Below, piece by piece: positions 1-5,495 of a stretch of 9,477 bases of DNA. Origin of the DNA: Chloroflexota bacterium (lineage in GTDB: Bacteria; Chloroflexota; Dehalococcoidia; UBA3495); contig JADFNR010000125.1 in assembly GCA_022563275.1 (NCBI GenBank), positions 1 through 9,477 of the forward strand. The letters run 5' to 3'. The translations under genes and the position numbers were made by a program. The notes beneath the pieces were generated by a model, which saw nothing but the letters and a program-made list of their open reading frames with translations, was not told the DNA's origin and did no database searches. Each line of letters begins with the position of its first letter. Within the stretch, counting starts at the first letter, position 1.

Positions 1-407
1 CCCATCTTGGCTAACACCAAGCCCAGGTTGATGTGCGCGCGCTCGAACATGGGATCCAGCCGGATCGCCGCAGACAGGTGCTCATCCGCCTTATCCCATC
101 GCTCCATGAGCGCGTATTGAAAACCCAGGTTGTTCCGTAGGACCGGATGGTGCGGCTTTAGCTCGACCGCCCGTTCCAGCGCGCGGATGGCTTGCCCGTG
201 TCGCCCGTTTCGCCCCAAGAGCGTGCCAAGCCGATGGTACGCCGCTACATAATCATGGTTGAGAAGCACAGCCCGTTGGTATTGGATGATGGCCTTGTTG
301 ACGGCGCCCTGCGACTCCAGCAGTTGTCCGGCCGCCAGATGAGTCTCTGGAAGAATCTTCGGTGGTGGAATTCGTTTGGCCCGCGCGAGCCCGGACGAAA
401 TCCTCAT
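1..407 (-). CDS. TPR-repeat protein fragment, C-terminus off the left edge
   Basis: The minus strand is open in one frame from about 505 down to the window edge. From about position 350 leftward it reads as tandem tetratricopeptide repeats: a helix pair around THLAAGQLLESQG...AIIQYQRAV, then two full 34-residue repeats (AAYHRLGTLLGRNGRHGQAI..AVELKP and LRNNLGFQYALMERWDKADEHLSAAIRLDP), then the start of a fourth (AHINLGLVLAKMG). The G-Y-A-A-P consensus positions are present. TPRs form helical protein-binding scaffolds, so no enzymatic role can be given. An in-frame ATG lies at 405-407 with GAAGG five bases upstream, but residues before about 350 show no TPR character and overlap the end of the tape-measure frame. 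The true N-terminus has therefore probably been lost at a junction. The repeat family is certain; the start and whether the gene is intact are not. Confidence 0.75.
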   Translation of the reverse strand, partial: MRISSGLARAKRIPPPKILPETHLAAGQLLESQGAVNKAIIQYQRAVLLNHDYVAAYHRLGTLLGRNGRHGQAIRALERAVELKPHHPVLRNNLGFQYALMERWDKADEHLSAAIRLDPMFERAHINLGLVLAKM

Positions 408-1266
408 CCTGACCTTCAATCGTGACGTTGCCCACGAGGTTCGGGAGAAACTCGCCGAGTTGTCTCGCCAACGCGACACCAGCCGTTGCCGATTTCGCAC
501 CGGTCACGTCGGCGGTCGCTTGGGTGATGGCAGCCAGCAATGCAGCCGCGTTTCGTGGGGTTGCACCGGTTGCCGCGATGTTAGAGACGCCGGGAATGAG
601 ATTCTGAGCAACCAGAGCCGGATCGGTGACGGTTGCCTGAGTCCCGGTTGCCAATGCGAAGCCCAGGGCCTGCTTTGCAGAGACACCGAATTGCTTTCGC
701 AGCGTCAACGTCGCGGCGGTCAACGGTCCCTGCAGGCCGGGTGCGTTCACGGAGAGCTTCAAGACACTGACAAGCGTCTTCTCAAGCTGGTCGCTGGTCA
801 ACGTGCCCTTAGATGATAATCCGGATGAAAACGCAACGGCGACATCACGCGGAGACACGCCGGTTTGCTTTGAAACTCGATTGATTCTCGCCTGCAGGTC
901 CTGGGCAGTCTCTCCAGGTCCGAGATTCAAAACCGCTTGGTCGAATGCTTGAACGAACGTCAGTTGCGTCTGTTTCGCTTTTCGCTGCCGTTCCAGAACG
1001 GCGTCCCATTCTTTTACGAAAATAGACAAAGCTTTCGTGCCCAGGTCAACGGCGGAGCCAATTCCCGTCACAGCGACGGCGACGCCGAGAGCAGCCTTTT
1101 TTGCCGCGTCGAAACCGCCCTTCATTGACTGGCCACCCTTGCGGCCCTTCTTGCCGACAATATCGAGCCGGTTCCCCAGCTTCTCGATCTTCTTCTCGAG
1201 CGCAGTGATTATCTGCTTGGTGTTCCCGCTTTGTGCTTGAAATCTAAGTTCTATATCTGCGGCCAC
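253..1266 (-). CDS. Phage tail tape-measure-like protein, 3'-truncated
   Basis: This reads as the N-terminal part of a phage tail tape-measure or minor tail protein, the scaffold that sets tail length. The start is a GTG at 1264-1266 with GGAGA six bases upstream. Residues 15-45 are a charged, coiled-coil-like helix (ALEKKIEKLGNRL) ending in a Lys/Gly-rich stretch. Residues 55-83 are a hydrophobic Ala/Gly/Val segment, and the rest is Ala/Thr/Gln-rich low-complexity helix typical of these proteins. Convincing sequence ends near residue 290 (about position 396). Beyond that the frame runs antisense to the TPR fragment and stops at 253, so the last 45 or so residues are probably junction read-through. 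Tape-measure proteins are usually 600 residues or more, so most of the gene is missing, and no other phage gene is visible. The family call rests on composition and architecture, not a diagnostic motif. Confidence 0.6.
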   Translation of the reverse strand: MAADIELRFQAQSGNTKQIITALEKKIEKLGNRLDIVGKKGRKGGQSMKGGFDAAKKAALGVAVAVTGIGSAVDLGTKALSIFVKEWDAVLERQRKAKQTQLTFVQAFDQAVLNLGPGETAQDLQARINRVSKQTGVSPRDVAVAFSSGLSSKGTLTSDQLEKTLVSVLKLSVNAPGLQGPLTAATLTLRKQFGVSAKQALGFALATGTQATVTDPALVAQNLIPGVSNIAATGATPRNAAALLAAITQATADVTGAKSATAGVALARQLGEFLPNLVGNVTIEGQDEDFVRARAGQTNSTTEDSSRDSSGGRTTAGVAGRRQQGHHPIPTGCASQP

Positions 1267-1300
1267 ATTTATTCTCCAATGAGGGTTACTGAACGAACCT

Positions 1301-1603
1301 ATGCGCTTTCAAGGCGACGGCGGCCCGGCTTTGACCGCAACTTGGGGATCGCCCAAGGCCCTCCGCTGCGACGCCCAGGACAACGTGATCGTGGTGGACA
1401 CCGAGAACCATGCCATCCGGCGCATCGACGCCGCCACCGGGATCGTCACCACCATCGCCGGCGGCCGGTTGGGTGGAGAGGGAGACGGCGGCCCGGCCAC
1501 CGAAGCGGGCCTGGACCGGCCCCACGGCTGCGGCATCGACGCCCAAGGCAACATCTTCGTGGCCGACAGCAACAACCACCGGGTACGGGTGGTGGGCGCT
1601 TAA
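1301..1603 (+). CDS. NHL-repeat protein, C-terminal fragment
   Basis: The 100 residues encode the last blades of an NHL-type beta-propeller. A GDGGPA turn (residues 5-10) leads into a repeat with DAQDNVIVVDTENHAIRRID (24-43), then TTIAGG. A second GDGGPA (61-66) leads into DAQGNIFVADSNNHRVRVV (80-98) and a natural-looking end. Family members normally have four to six such repeats, often with a signal peptide, and are secreted or surface-bound. Here everything before the first GDGGPA is absent. The frame is open only back to 1283, and no Shine-Dalgarno precedes the ATG at 1301, so this is the 3' remnant of a longer gene cut at about 1283-1305, exactly where the tape-measure gene begins on the other strand. 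It is probably not expressed as a functional protein. The NHL assignment is secure from the repeated DxxGNxxVADxxNHRVR pattern. Confidence 0.75.
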   Translation: MRFQGDGGPALTATWGSPKALRCDAQDNVIVVDTENHAIRRIDAATGIVTTIAGGRLGGEGDGGPATEAGLDRPHGCGIDAQGNIFVADSNNHRVRVVGA

Positions 1604-1630
1604 CGGGAGGGCTTGCCTCAAGCCGGCTCG

Positions 1631-1743
1631 TCCCTTCTCCCTTTGGGGGAAGGTTTAGGATGGGGGCGGCTGTTCGAAGTAGAAGCTGTATCTCCCGACA
1701 GCGTGGCCCCACCCTTATCCTCCCCCTAGCCAGGGGGAGGGGA
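1631..1743. repeat. Pair of inverted hairpin repeats (family 1, copies A and B)
   Basis: Copy A (1631-1666) and copy B (1707-1743) are diverged inverted copies of one short element: the reverse complement of A has the same CCCCCATCCTAA..CCTTCCCCC order as B. Copy B contains a perfect 9-bp stem, CCTCCCCCT (1719-1727) with AGGGGGAGG (1732-1740), and a 4-base loop. Copy A folds as CCTTC (1633-1637) with GAAGG (1649-1653), plus an inner CCC/GGG. The pair fills the gap between the NHL fragment and the convergent oxidoreductase gene and is followed by a T8 run (1764-1771), so it may also end transcription. A related copy lies at 6970-7019. Such REP-like palindromes are common between genes in GC-rich bacteria. 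Confidence 0.65.
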
Positions 1744-1769
1744 TTATTCGAGGCAGGTGCCGGTTTTTT

Positions 1770-2762
1770 TTAAGCGCTAAGCCCGGGGAAGATGACGTTC
1801 TTGAACGCTTCAACTTCTTTGGTTGGCATCTCGTAGCCGCCGTCCTGAGTGTGAGTCGGGAAGATGAACACCTGCTCGACTCCCGATTCTGAGCCGGCCC
1901 GCTTCAGGCGTTCCAGGCATTCCTGGGGCGTGCCGAACAGCCCGAACGCGTCGCAGATGGCGTCCGCTTGGCTGTCGGAGATCTTCTCCGGAACGAAATC
2001 ATCAGGGAGGTCGATTCCGGCCTCCCGAAGCCAGAACAGGTTGGAGTCGCTGGGGTACTTCAGGTACGGCTGGTCGTCCCGGAACCACAACTGCGGCCAG
2101 CGCCTGGCCCTCGCTCCGTCCTCGTCGATGGTCGTGGGCGTGATGTAGATGGTGTGAAAGCCGTCCAAGTCGCGGTTGCCTCGCTCGGCGCCGGTCTGAA
2201 GCCTGCGCCGCGCCGCCGCCACGGACCCGGGGTGCAGACCCACCAGCATCAGCGCGCCGTCCGCGACTTCTCCGGCCAGCTCGACCATCCGTGGACCCGC
2301 CGCGGTCATGAAGATGGGAGTGGGAGGGTCGCTGATATTCCTTAGTTTGGTCTCCGTGCCGTTGAAGACCACCGTCTCTCCCCGGAGCAGCCGTCTCATG
2401 GCGGTGATGGCCTGGCGCATCGTCTCAAGGGACGCCCGCGGACGCCCGATATTGCCCACCGCCAGATAGCCGGGACCAACGGTCAGGCGGACCCGGCCGG
2501 GAGCGATCTCCTCCAGGGTGTGGGCCAGAGACGCCAAAACACCGGGATGGCGGGTCACCGGGTTGGTGGTGGCGGGGTAGACAGTGAGGCTGGAAGTGCG
2601 TTGGGCGGCCAGGGCCAGGGTCAGGTAAACATCCCGGCCGCTGTGTTGGTGGTCGTGGACCCCCACTCCCGAGAAACCGGCGGCCTCACAACCGGCGATG
2701 AACTCGGCGGTCTCGATCACCGGCAATCCCACCGGTACCCTGATATCTACCTTCATCGCCAT
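1770..2762 (-). CDS. Luciferase-like monooxygenase / F420-dependent oxidoreductase, Mer-like
   Basis: This 330-residue protein has the TIM-barrel fold of the bacterial luciferase superfamily. The N-terminal strand is MKVDIRVP. A helix with AEFIAGCEAAGFSGVGVHDHQ (residues 19-39) matches the segment where family members carry the substrate/cofactor loop. TLEEIAPGRVRLTVGPG (82-98) and DPPTPIFMTAAGPRMVELAGEVADGALM (145-172) are hallmarks of the 5,10-methylene-tetrahydromethanopterin-reductase-like branch, many of which use coenzyme F420 rather than FMN. The length is normal for that branch. The reaction would be a cytoplasmic hydride transfer or monooxygenation; the substrate is unknown. The ATG at 2760-2762 has AAGGGA eight bases upstream; a second in-frame ATG six bases on is an alternative. 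The gene is divergent from the amidohydrolase start 102 bp away, suggesting a shared control region and perhaps a shared pathway. Confidence 0.85.
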   Translation of the reverse strand: MAMKVDIRVPVGLPVIETAEFIAGCEAAGFSGVGVHDHQHSGRDVYLTLALAAQRTSSLTVYPATTNPVTRHPGVLASLAHTLEEIAPGRVRLTVGPGYLAVGNIGRPRASLETMRQAITAMRRLLRGETVVFNGTETKLRNISDPPTPIFMTAAGPRMVELAGEVADGALMLVGLHPGSVAAARRRLQTGAERGNRDLDGFHTIYITPTTIDEDGARARRWPQLWFRDDQPYLKYPSDSNLFWLREAGIDLPDDFVPEKISDSQADAICDAFGLFGTPQECLERLKRAGSESGVEQVFIFPTHTQDGGYEMPTKEVEAFKNVIFPGLSA

Positions 2763-2864
2763 TGCTTGATTCCCTTCTTGCGTCTATTATGGCCTGCGGA
2801 CTGGTTCGGGGCCTCCGGCAGGACTTTGTCATACAATACCCGAATCCAGCGTCAAGGAGCACCC
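2763..2864. promoter_or_regulatory. Divergent intergenic control region
   Basis: These 102 bp separate the start codons of the minus-strand oxidoreductase and the plus-strand amidohydrolase, so promoters for both must lie here or inside the genes. A TACAAT (2832-2837) is a possible -10 for the plus strand and ATTATG (2786-2791; CATAAT on the minus strand) for the other, but neither has a recognisable -35 at 16-18 bp. No clear inverted-repeat operator was found. The plus-strand ribosome binding site AAGGAG (2854-2859) closes the region. Confidence 0.35.
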
Positions 2865-3824
2865 ATGCGGACCATAGATATTCACGCGCACGTCACTCCA
2901 GTGGGATTCGTGGAGGCCGGCAAGCGGGGCGAGGACTGGCACGGAATGCCCCTCGACGCCATGAACATCCACCGGAACAATCCCAAGACTTACTGGACAC
3001 CCGAAGAGCGCCTGGCCGACATGAATTCACTGGGAGTGGATGTGCAGGTGCTGTCCACCAACGCCTATTTCTACAACTATGACGGAGACCCCGGCACGGT
3101 CTCACTGATGACCCAAGAATGCAACAACTACGTCGCGGAGTTGGTCAAAGACCACCCGGACCGTTTCTCGGGGTTCTCCACCCTGCCCATGCAGGACATC
3201 AAGGCGTCCATCGCCGAACTGGAGCGGAGCATGGGGCTGGGGCTGAAGGGCGCCATGATCGGCGATAACGTGAACGGCGAGACCTTCGACGAGAAGAAAT
3301 TTCTTCCCTTTTGGAAAGCCGCCGAGAGCCTTGGCGCGGTGATCCTGGTGCACCAGGGCGGCGAGACCGTGGTGAACCACCGCATCAGCCGCTACCACCT
3401 GCCCAACACCATAGGCAATCCGGCCGACCGGGCGTTGACCTTCGCGGCGTTGGTCTTTGGTGGCGTGATGGACGCCTGCCCCGGTCTCAAAGTTTGCCTG
3501 TGCCACGGTGGCGGCTACACCTGCTACGGCATCGGGCGCATGGACCGCGGCTGGCAGGTGCGCCAGGAGGCGAGGGCCAACATTCAGCAGCCGCCCAGCG
3601 CCTACCTCGACAAGTTCTACTACGATTGCCTCACCCATAGCGAGACGGCGCTGCGCTATCTCATCGACAGCGTGGGCATCGACCGGGTGGTCTTCGGCAC
3701 CGATTGGCCCTTCGACATGGCCATCGACTGGCCGGTGTCATGGCTCCTGGGTCTGGAGAGCCTGAGCCAAGAGGAGAAAGAGGCGATCCTACACAAGAAC
3801 CTGGAAAAGCTGCTGGGGATCTAA
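2865..3824 (+). CDS. ACMSD-type metal-dependent amidohydrolase (Amidohydro_2 family)
   Basis: This 319-residue protein belongs to the amidohydrolase-2 branch that includes aminocarboxymuconate-semialdehyde decarboxylase (ACMSD) and gamma-resorcylate decarboxylase, cytoplasmic zinc enzymes that decarboxylate or hydrolyse small aromatic or ring-cleavage acids. The full ligand set is visible: DIHAH near the N-terminus (H7, H9), LVHQGG (H163), CHGGG (H214, the usual catalytic histidine) and FGTDWPFD (D280). Spacing and length fit ACMSD relatives (about 330 residues). The ATG at 2865 is chosen over upstream in-frame starts because AAGGAG sits five bases before it and the protein then begins directly with the MRTIDIHAH barrel strand. 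The gene is divergent from one luciferase-like oxidoreductase and convergent with another, suggesting a small catabolic locus. It ends 70 bp before a hairpin-T terminator. The precise substrate cannot be deduced. Confidence 0.9.
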   Translation: MRTIDIHAHVTPVGFVEAGKRGEDWHGMPLDAMNIHRNNPKTYWTPEERLADMNSLGVDVQVLSTNAYFYNYDGDPGTVSLMTQECNNYVAELVKDHPDRFSGFSTLPMQDIKASIAELERSMGLGLKGAMIGDNVNGETFDEKKFLPFWKAAESLGAVILVHQGGETVVNHRISRYHLPNTIGNPADRALTFAALVFGGVMDACPGLKVCLCHGGGYTCYGIGRMDRGWQVRQEARANIQQPPSAYLDKFYYDCLTHSETALRYLIDSVGIDRVVFGTDWPFDMAIDWPVSWLLGLESLSQEEKEAILHKNLEKLLGI

Positions 3825-3889
3825 GGTCGGCGCCACGTCCGGTCCCACGGTTACGCCGGTATCCGTGAATAATAGGGCCAAGACAAATT

Positions 3890-3920
3890 GTAGGGGCAGG
3901 TTTCCAACCCTGCCCTTTTT
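3890..3920 (+). terminator. Rho-independent terminator after the amidohydrolase gene (repeat family 2, copy 1)
   Basis: A perfect 7-bp stem, GGGCAGG (3894-3900) with CCTGCCC (3909-3915), has an 8-base loop and is followed directly by five T residues (3916-3920). It lies 70 bp past the amidohydrolase stop on the same strand. The same sequence is one arm of an interspersed repeat whose inverted partner is at 4006-4036, so a mobile or REP-like palindrome appears to serve as the terminator. Confidence 0.7.
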
Positions 3921-4005
3921 GTCTGCCACGGCGGTTGCCGATGGGATGGGTCTTGCATGCGGCGGCGGACCGATTCATTTACAGAACCCGAGCGTCGTTT
4001 CCAAA

Positions 4006-4036
4006 TGCCAGGGCGGGTTGGAAACCCGCGCCTACG
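4006..4036 (-). repeat. Inverted hairpin repeat (family 2, copy 2)
   Basis: This stretch is the near reverse complement of 3890-3920: it shares the AGGGC-GGGTTGGAAAC-C-GC-CCTAC order. It folds as GCGGGTT (4013-4019) with AACCCGC (4023-4029) and a 3-base loop. With copy 1 it bounds about 145 bp of the 241-bp gap between the convergent amidohydrolase and LimB-like genes. I see no coding potential in the stretch between the two arms. On the minus strand the hairpin has no T run after it, so it would be a poor terminator for the LimB-like gene. Confidence 0.6.
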
Positions 4037-4065
4037 CCGGTGGTAAACCGATCGCGATCTTTGAC

Positions 4066-5235
4066 CTAACTCTTCCGGTCGGCGTATGCCTGTTTGGCCC
4101 GGTCGATGGCCCGCACGCGTCCGGCCACCAGCTTGTCCTTGCGCTCGGCCGCCCAGCGGTTGGACGCTATGGTGGCGGCCACGGTGCCTTGGAACTGGGG
4201 CATGACGTAGCGGGCCAACAGCTCGTAGCTGCGGAGCATCTTTTCCCGGGACGTCCAGTCCACGGTCTGGACCAGGAACCCGCCGAACCCCCCGCTCTGT
4301 TCCTGAAGCCGGTTTATCGCTTCGATGCAGTCGTCCGGGGTGCCGACGATCCAGGACCCGGACTCGGACATGTTATCGACCACCTTGTCCATGGGGCCGT
4401 CGAAGACCGGTTTTCTCCCGTTGGTGCCTTCGGAATATTCCCGGAGATATTGGGCTGAGCCCACTCGGATATCGTCCAGGGCCTCCTTGCGGGTTTCGGC
4501 CAGATGGACGGGCAGGACCAATCTCCAATCGTGCCGATTCATAGTTTGGTTATGTTCTCTCGCCGATTCCTCGGCTATCGCCCAGAGCCCTTTCAGGTCG
4601 GCGGGGCCGGCCGATGGGTCCCGCGGCACCGTGATGGTGAGCACCGACGCCCCGTGTTTCCCAGCCAGCGCGACCCCGGCTGGGGTCTGGATGGACGCCA
4701 CGGACACCGGCATGTAGGGCTGCTGGAACGGGCGCAATTGGAGCAAGCCTTCGTTAAGTTCAAACCAATCGCTTTTATAGGTGATGGGCTCGGACTCGGT
4801 GAACAGCCGCAGGATTATCCCCAGCGACTCGTCCATGCGTTCCCTCTGTGTCTCGTGGGAGATTCCCATCATGTAGGCGTCGCCGGGCAGGGCACCCGGC
4901 CCGACCCCAAACAGCACCCGGCCGTGGGTCATGTGGTCAAGCTGCACCATGCGGTCGGCGACCATCAGCGGGTGATGGTACGGCAGGCTCACGACGCCGG
5001 TGCCCAACTTGATGTAACGGGTCCGTTGGGCCGCGGCGGCGATGAAGATCTCCGGCGAGGCGATGATTTCCCATCCCGCCGAATGGTGCTCGCCGATCCA
5101 GGCTTCATCGAAACCCAGGGTGTCCATCCAGTCGATCAACTCCAGGTCGCGGTCCAAGGCCAGTGTTGGGTTCTCTCCGACCCGATGAAACGGCCCCATG
5201 AAGGAACCGAATTTCATCCGTTTAGGCATATCCAT
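4066..5235 (-). CDS. LimB-type luciferase-like FMN-dependent monooxygenase
   Basis: This 389-residue bacterial-luciferase-family protein most resembles the limonene 1,2-monooxygenase/alkanal monooxygenase-like branch, which uses reduced flavin from a separate reductase to insert one oxygen atom. After the start comes KFGSFMGPFH. AWIGEHHSAGW (residues 46-55) contains the conserved EHH. KLGTGVVSLPYHHP (76-89) and GRVLFGVGPGALPGD (105-119) are classic family motifs, and SWIVGTPDDCIEAI marks the C-terminal third. Length is close to LimB-type enzymes. The ATG at 5233-5235 is chosen because AAGGAAG lies six bases upstream; the frame is open for 30 more residues, but that extension is basic, unconserved in style and has no better RBS. 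It is convergent with the amidohydrolase and divergent from the aminotransferase. No partner flavin reductase is present in the window. Substrate unknown. Confidence 0.88.
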   Translation of the reverse strand: MDMPKRMKFGSFMGPFHRVGENPTLALDRDLELIDWMDTLGFDEAWIGEHHSAGWEIIASPEIFIAAAAQRTRYIKLGTGVVSLPYHHPLMVADRMVQLDHMTHGRVLFGVGPGALPGDAYMMGISHETQRERMDESLGIILRLFTESEPITYKSDWFELNEGLLQLRPFQQPYMPVSVASIQTPAGVALAGKHGASVLTITVPRDPSAGPADLKGLWAIAEESAREHNQTMNRHDWRLVLPVHLAETRKEALDDIRVGSAQYLREYSEGTNGRKPVFDGPMDKVVDNMSESGSWIVGTPDDCIEAINRLQEQSGGFGGFLVQTVDWTSREKMLRSYELLARYVMPQFQGTVAATIASNRWAAERKDKLVAGRVRAIDRAKQAYADRKS

Positions 5236-5495
5236 CTGGTTCTTCCTTCGGAGCTTTGTCTGCTCCCTCCCGTGGTTGCCGCTGTCTCTGATCACCGCCG
5301 GCAGGAGGCGGATGTTGACCGGCAAGCGGTGTGTTTAGTTTACTCTCAGTCGAGGTTGAATCCAAACAATTGATACTATCCTAGCGAGTTTATCCGCACG
5401 GACCGGCGGGGGCCCGCACATTGGGACCCGCTCCGGTTGCTTGGGTATTTTGCTAGAATGCCTCTGATTGATCTGAGCCTGCGCCTAGAGCCGAT
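5236..5495. other. Divergent intergenic region
   Basis: These 260 bp lie between the start codons of the LimB-like gene (minus) and the MOCOS-like aminotransferase (plus). The half next to the LimB-like gene carries only its ribosome binding site and the unused upstream extension of its frame. The middle (about 5330-5400) is more A+T-rich than its surroundings and probably holds the minus-strand promoter, though I see no clean -35/-10 pair there. The plus-strand side has an extended -10-like site, listed separately. No repeat or small gene was found. Confidence 0.4.
5451..5459 (+). promoter_or_regulatory. Possible extended -10 promoter for the aminotransferase operon
   Basis: TGCTAGAAT combines a TG extension with a TAGAAT -10 hexamer and lies 36 bp before the ATG at 5496. 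No good -35 sits 16-18 bp upstream, which is tolerable for an extended -10 site. A transcript starting about 7 bp downstream would have a leader of roughly 30 bases. This is a pattern match only. Confidence 0.3.

Noticed and set aside
343..470. Plus-strand frame reading ASPDEILILTFNRDVAHEV, resembling motif Ia of UvrD/Rep-type helicases.
   Set aside because: The resemblance covers fewer than 30 residues, has no Walker A upstream (a stop lies at 340-342), and turns into Cys/Arg-rich antisense-like sequence directly afterwards. The opposite strand has a more continuous tape-measure frame. It could be a chance match, though it lies at the suspicious joint; a protein search of 343-470 would decide.
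1719..1771. Classic rho-independent terminator for the NHL remnant.
   Set aside because: The strong 9-bp hairpin (1719-1740) is 23 bases away from the T8 run, and the stem next to the T run is only 4 bp. Some terminator activity is possible, but the standard form is missing, so it is listed only as a repeat.
2520..2864. Long in-frame upstream extension of the amidohydrolase gene (115 residues).
   Set aside because: It overlaps the oxidoreductase gene antisense, has shadow-like composition, and the ATG at 2865 has a perfect AAGGAG and begins the metal-binding DIHAH strand.
3102..3638. Antisense 178-residue open frame inside the amidohydrolase gene, and similar long antisense frames in the aminotransferase and M20 genes.
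   Set aside because: They are shadows in GC-rich coding sequence: the opposite strand carries full catalytic motif sets and supported starts.
5236..5325. Thirty-residue N-terminal extension of the LimB-like monooxygenase.
   Set aside because: The extension is basic and shows no family motif, while the ATG at 5233-5235 has a well-placed AAGGAAG and leads straight into the conserved KFGSF strand.
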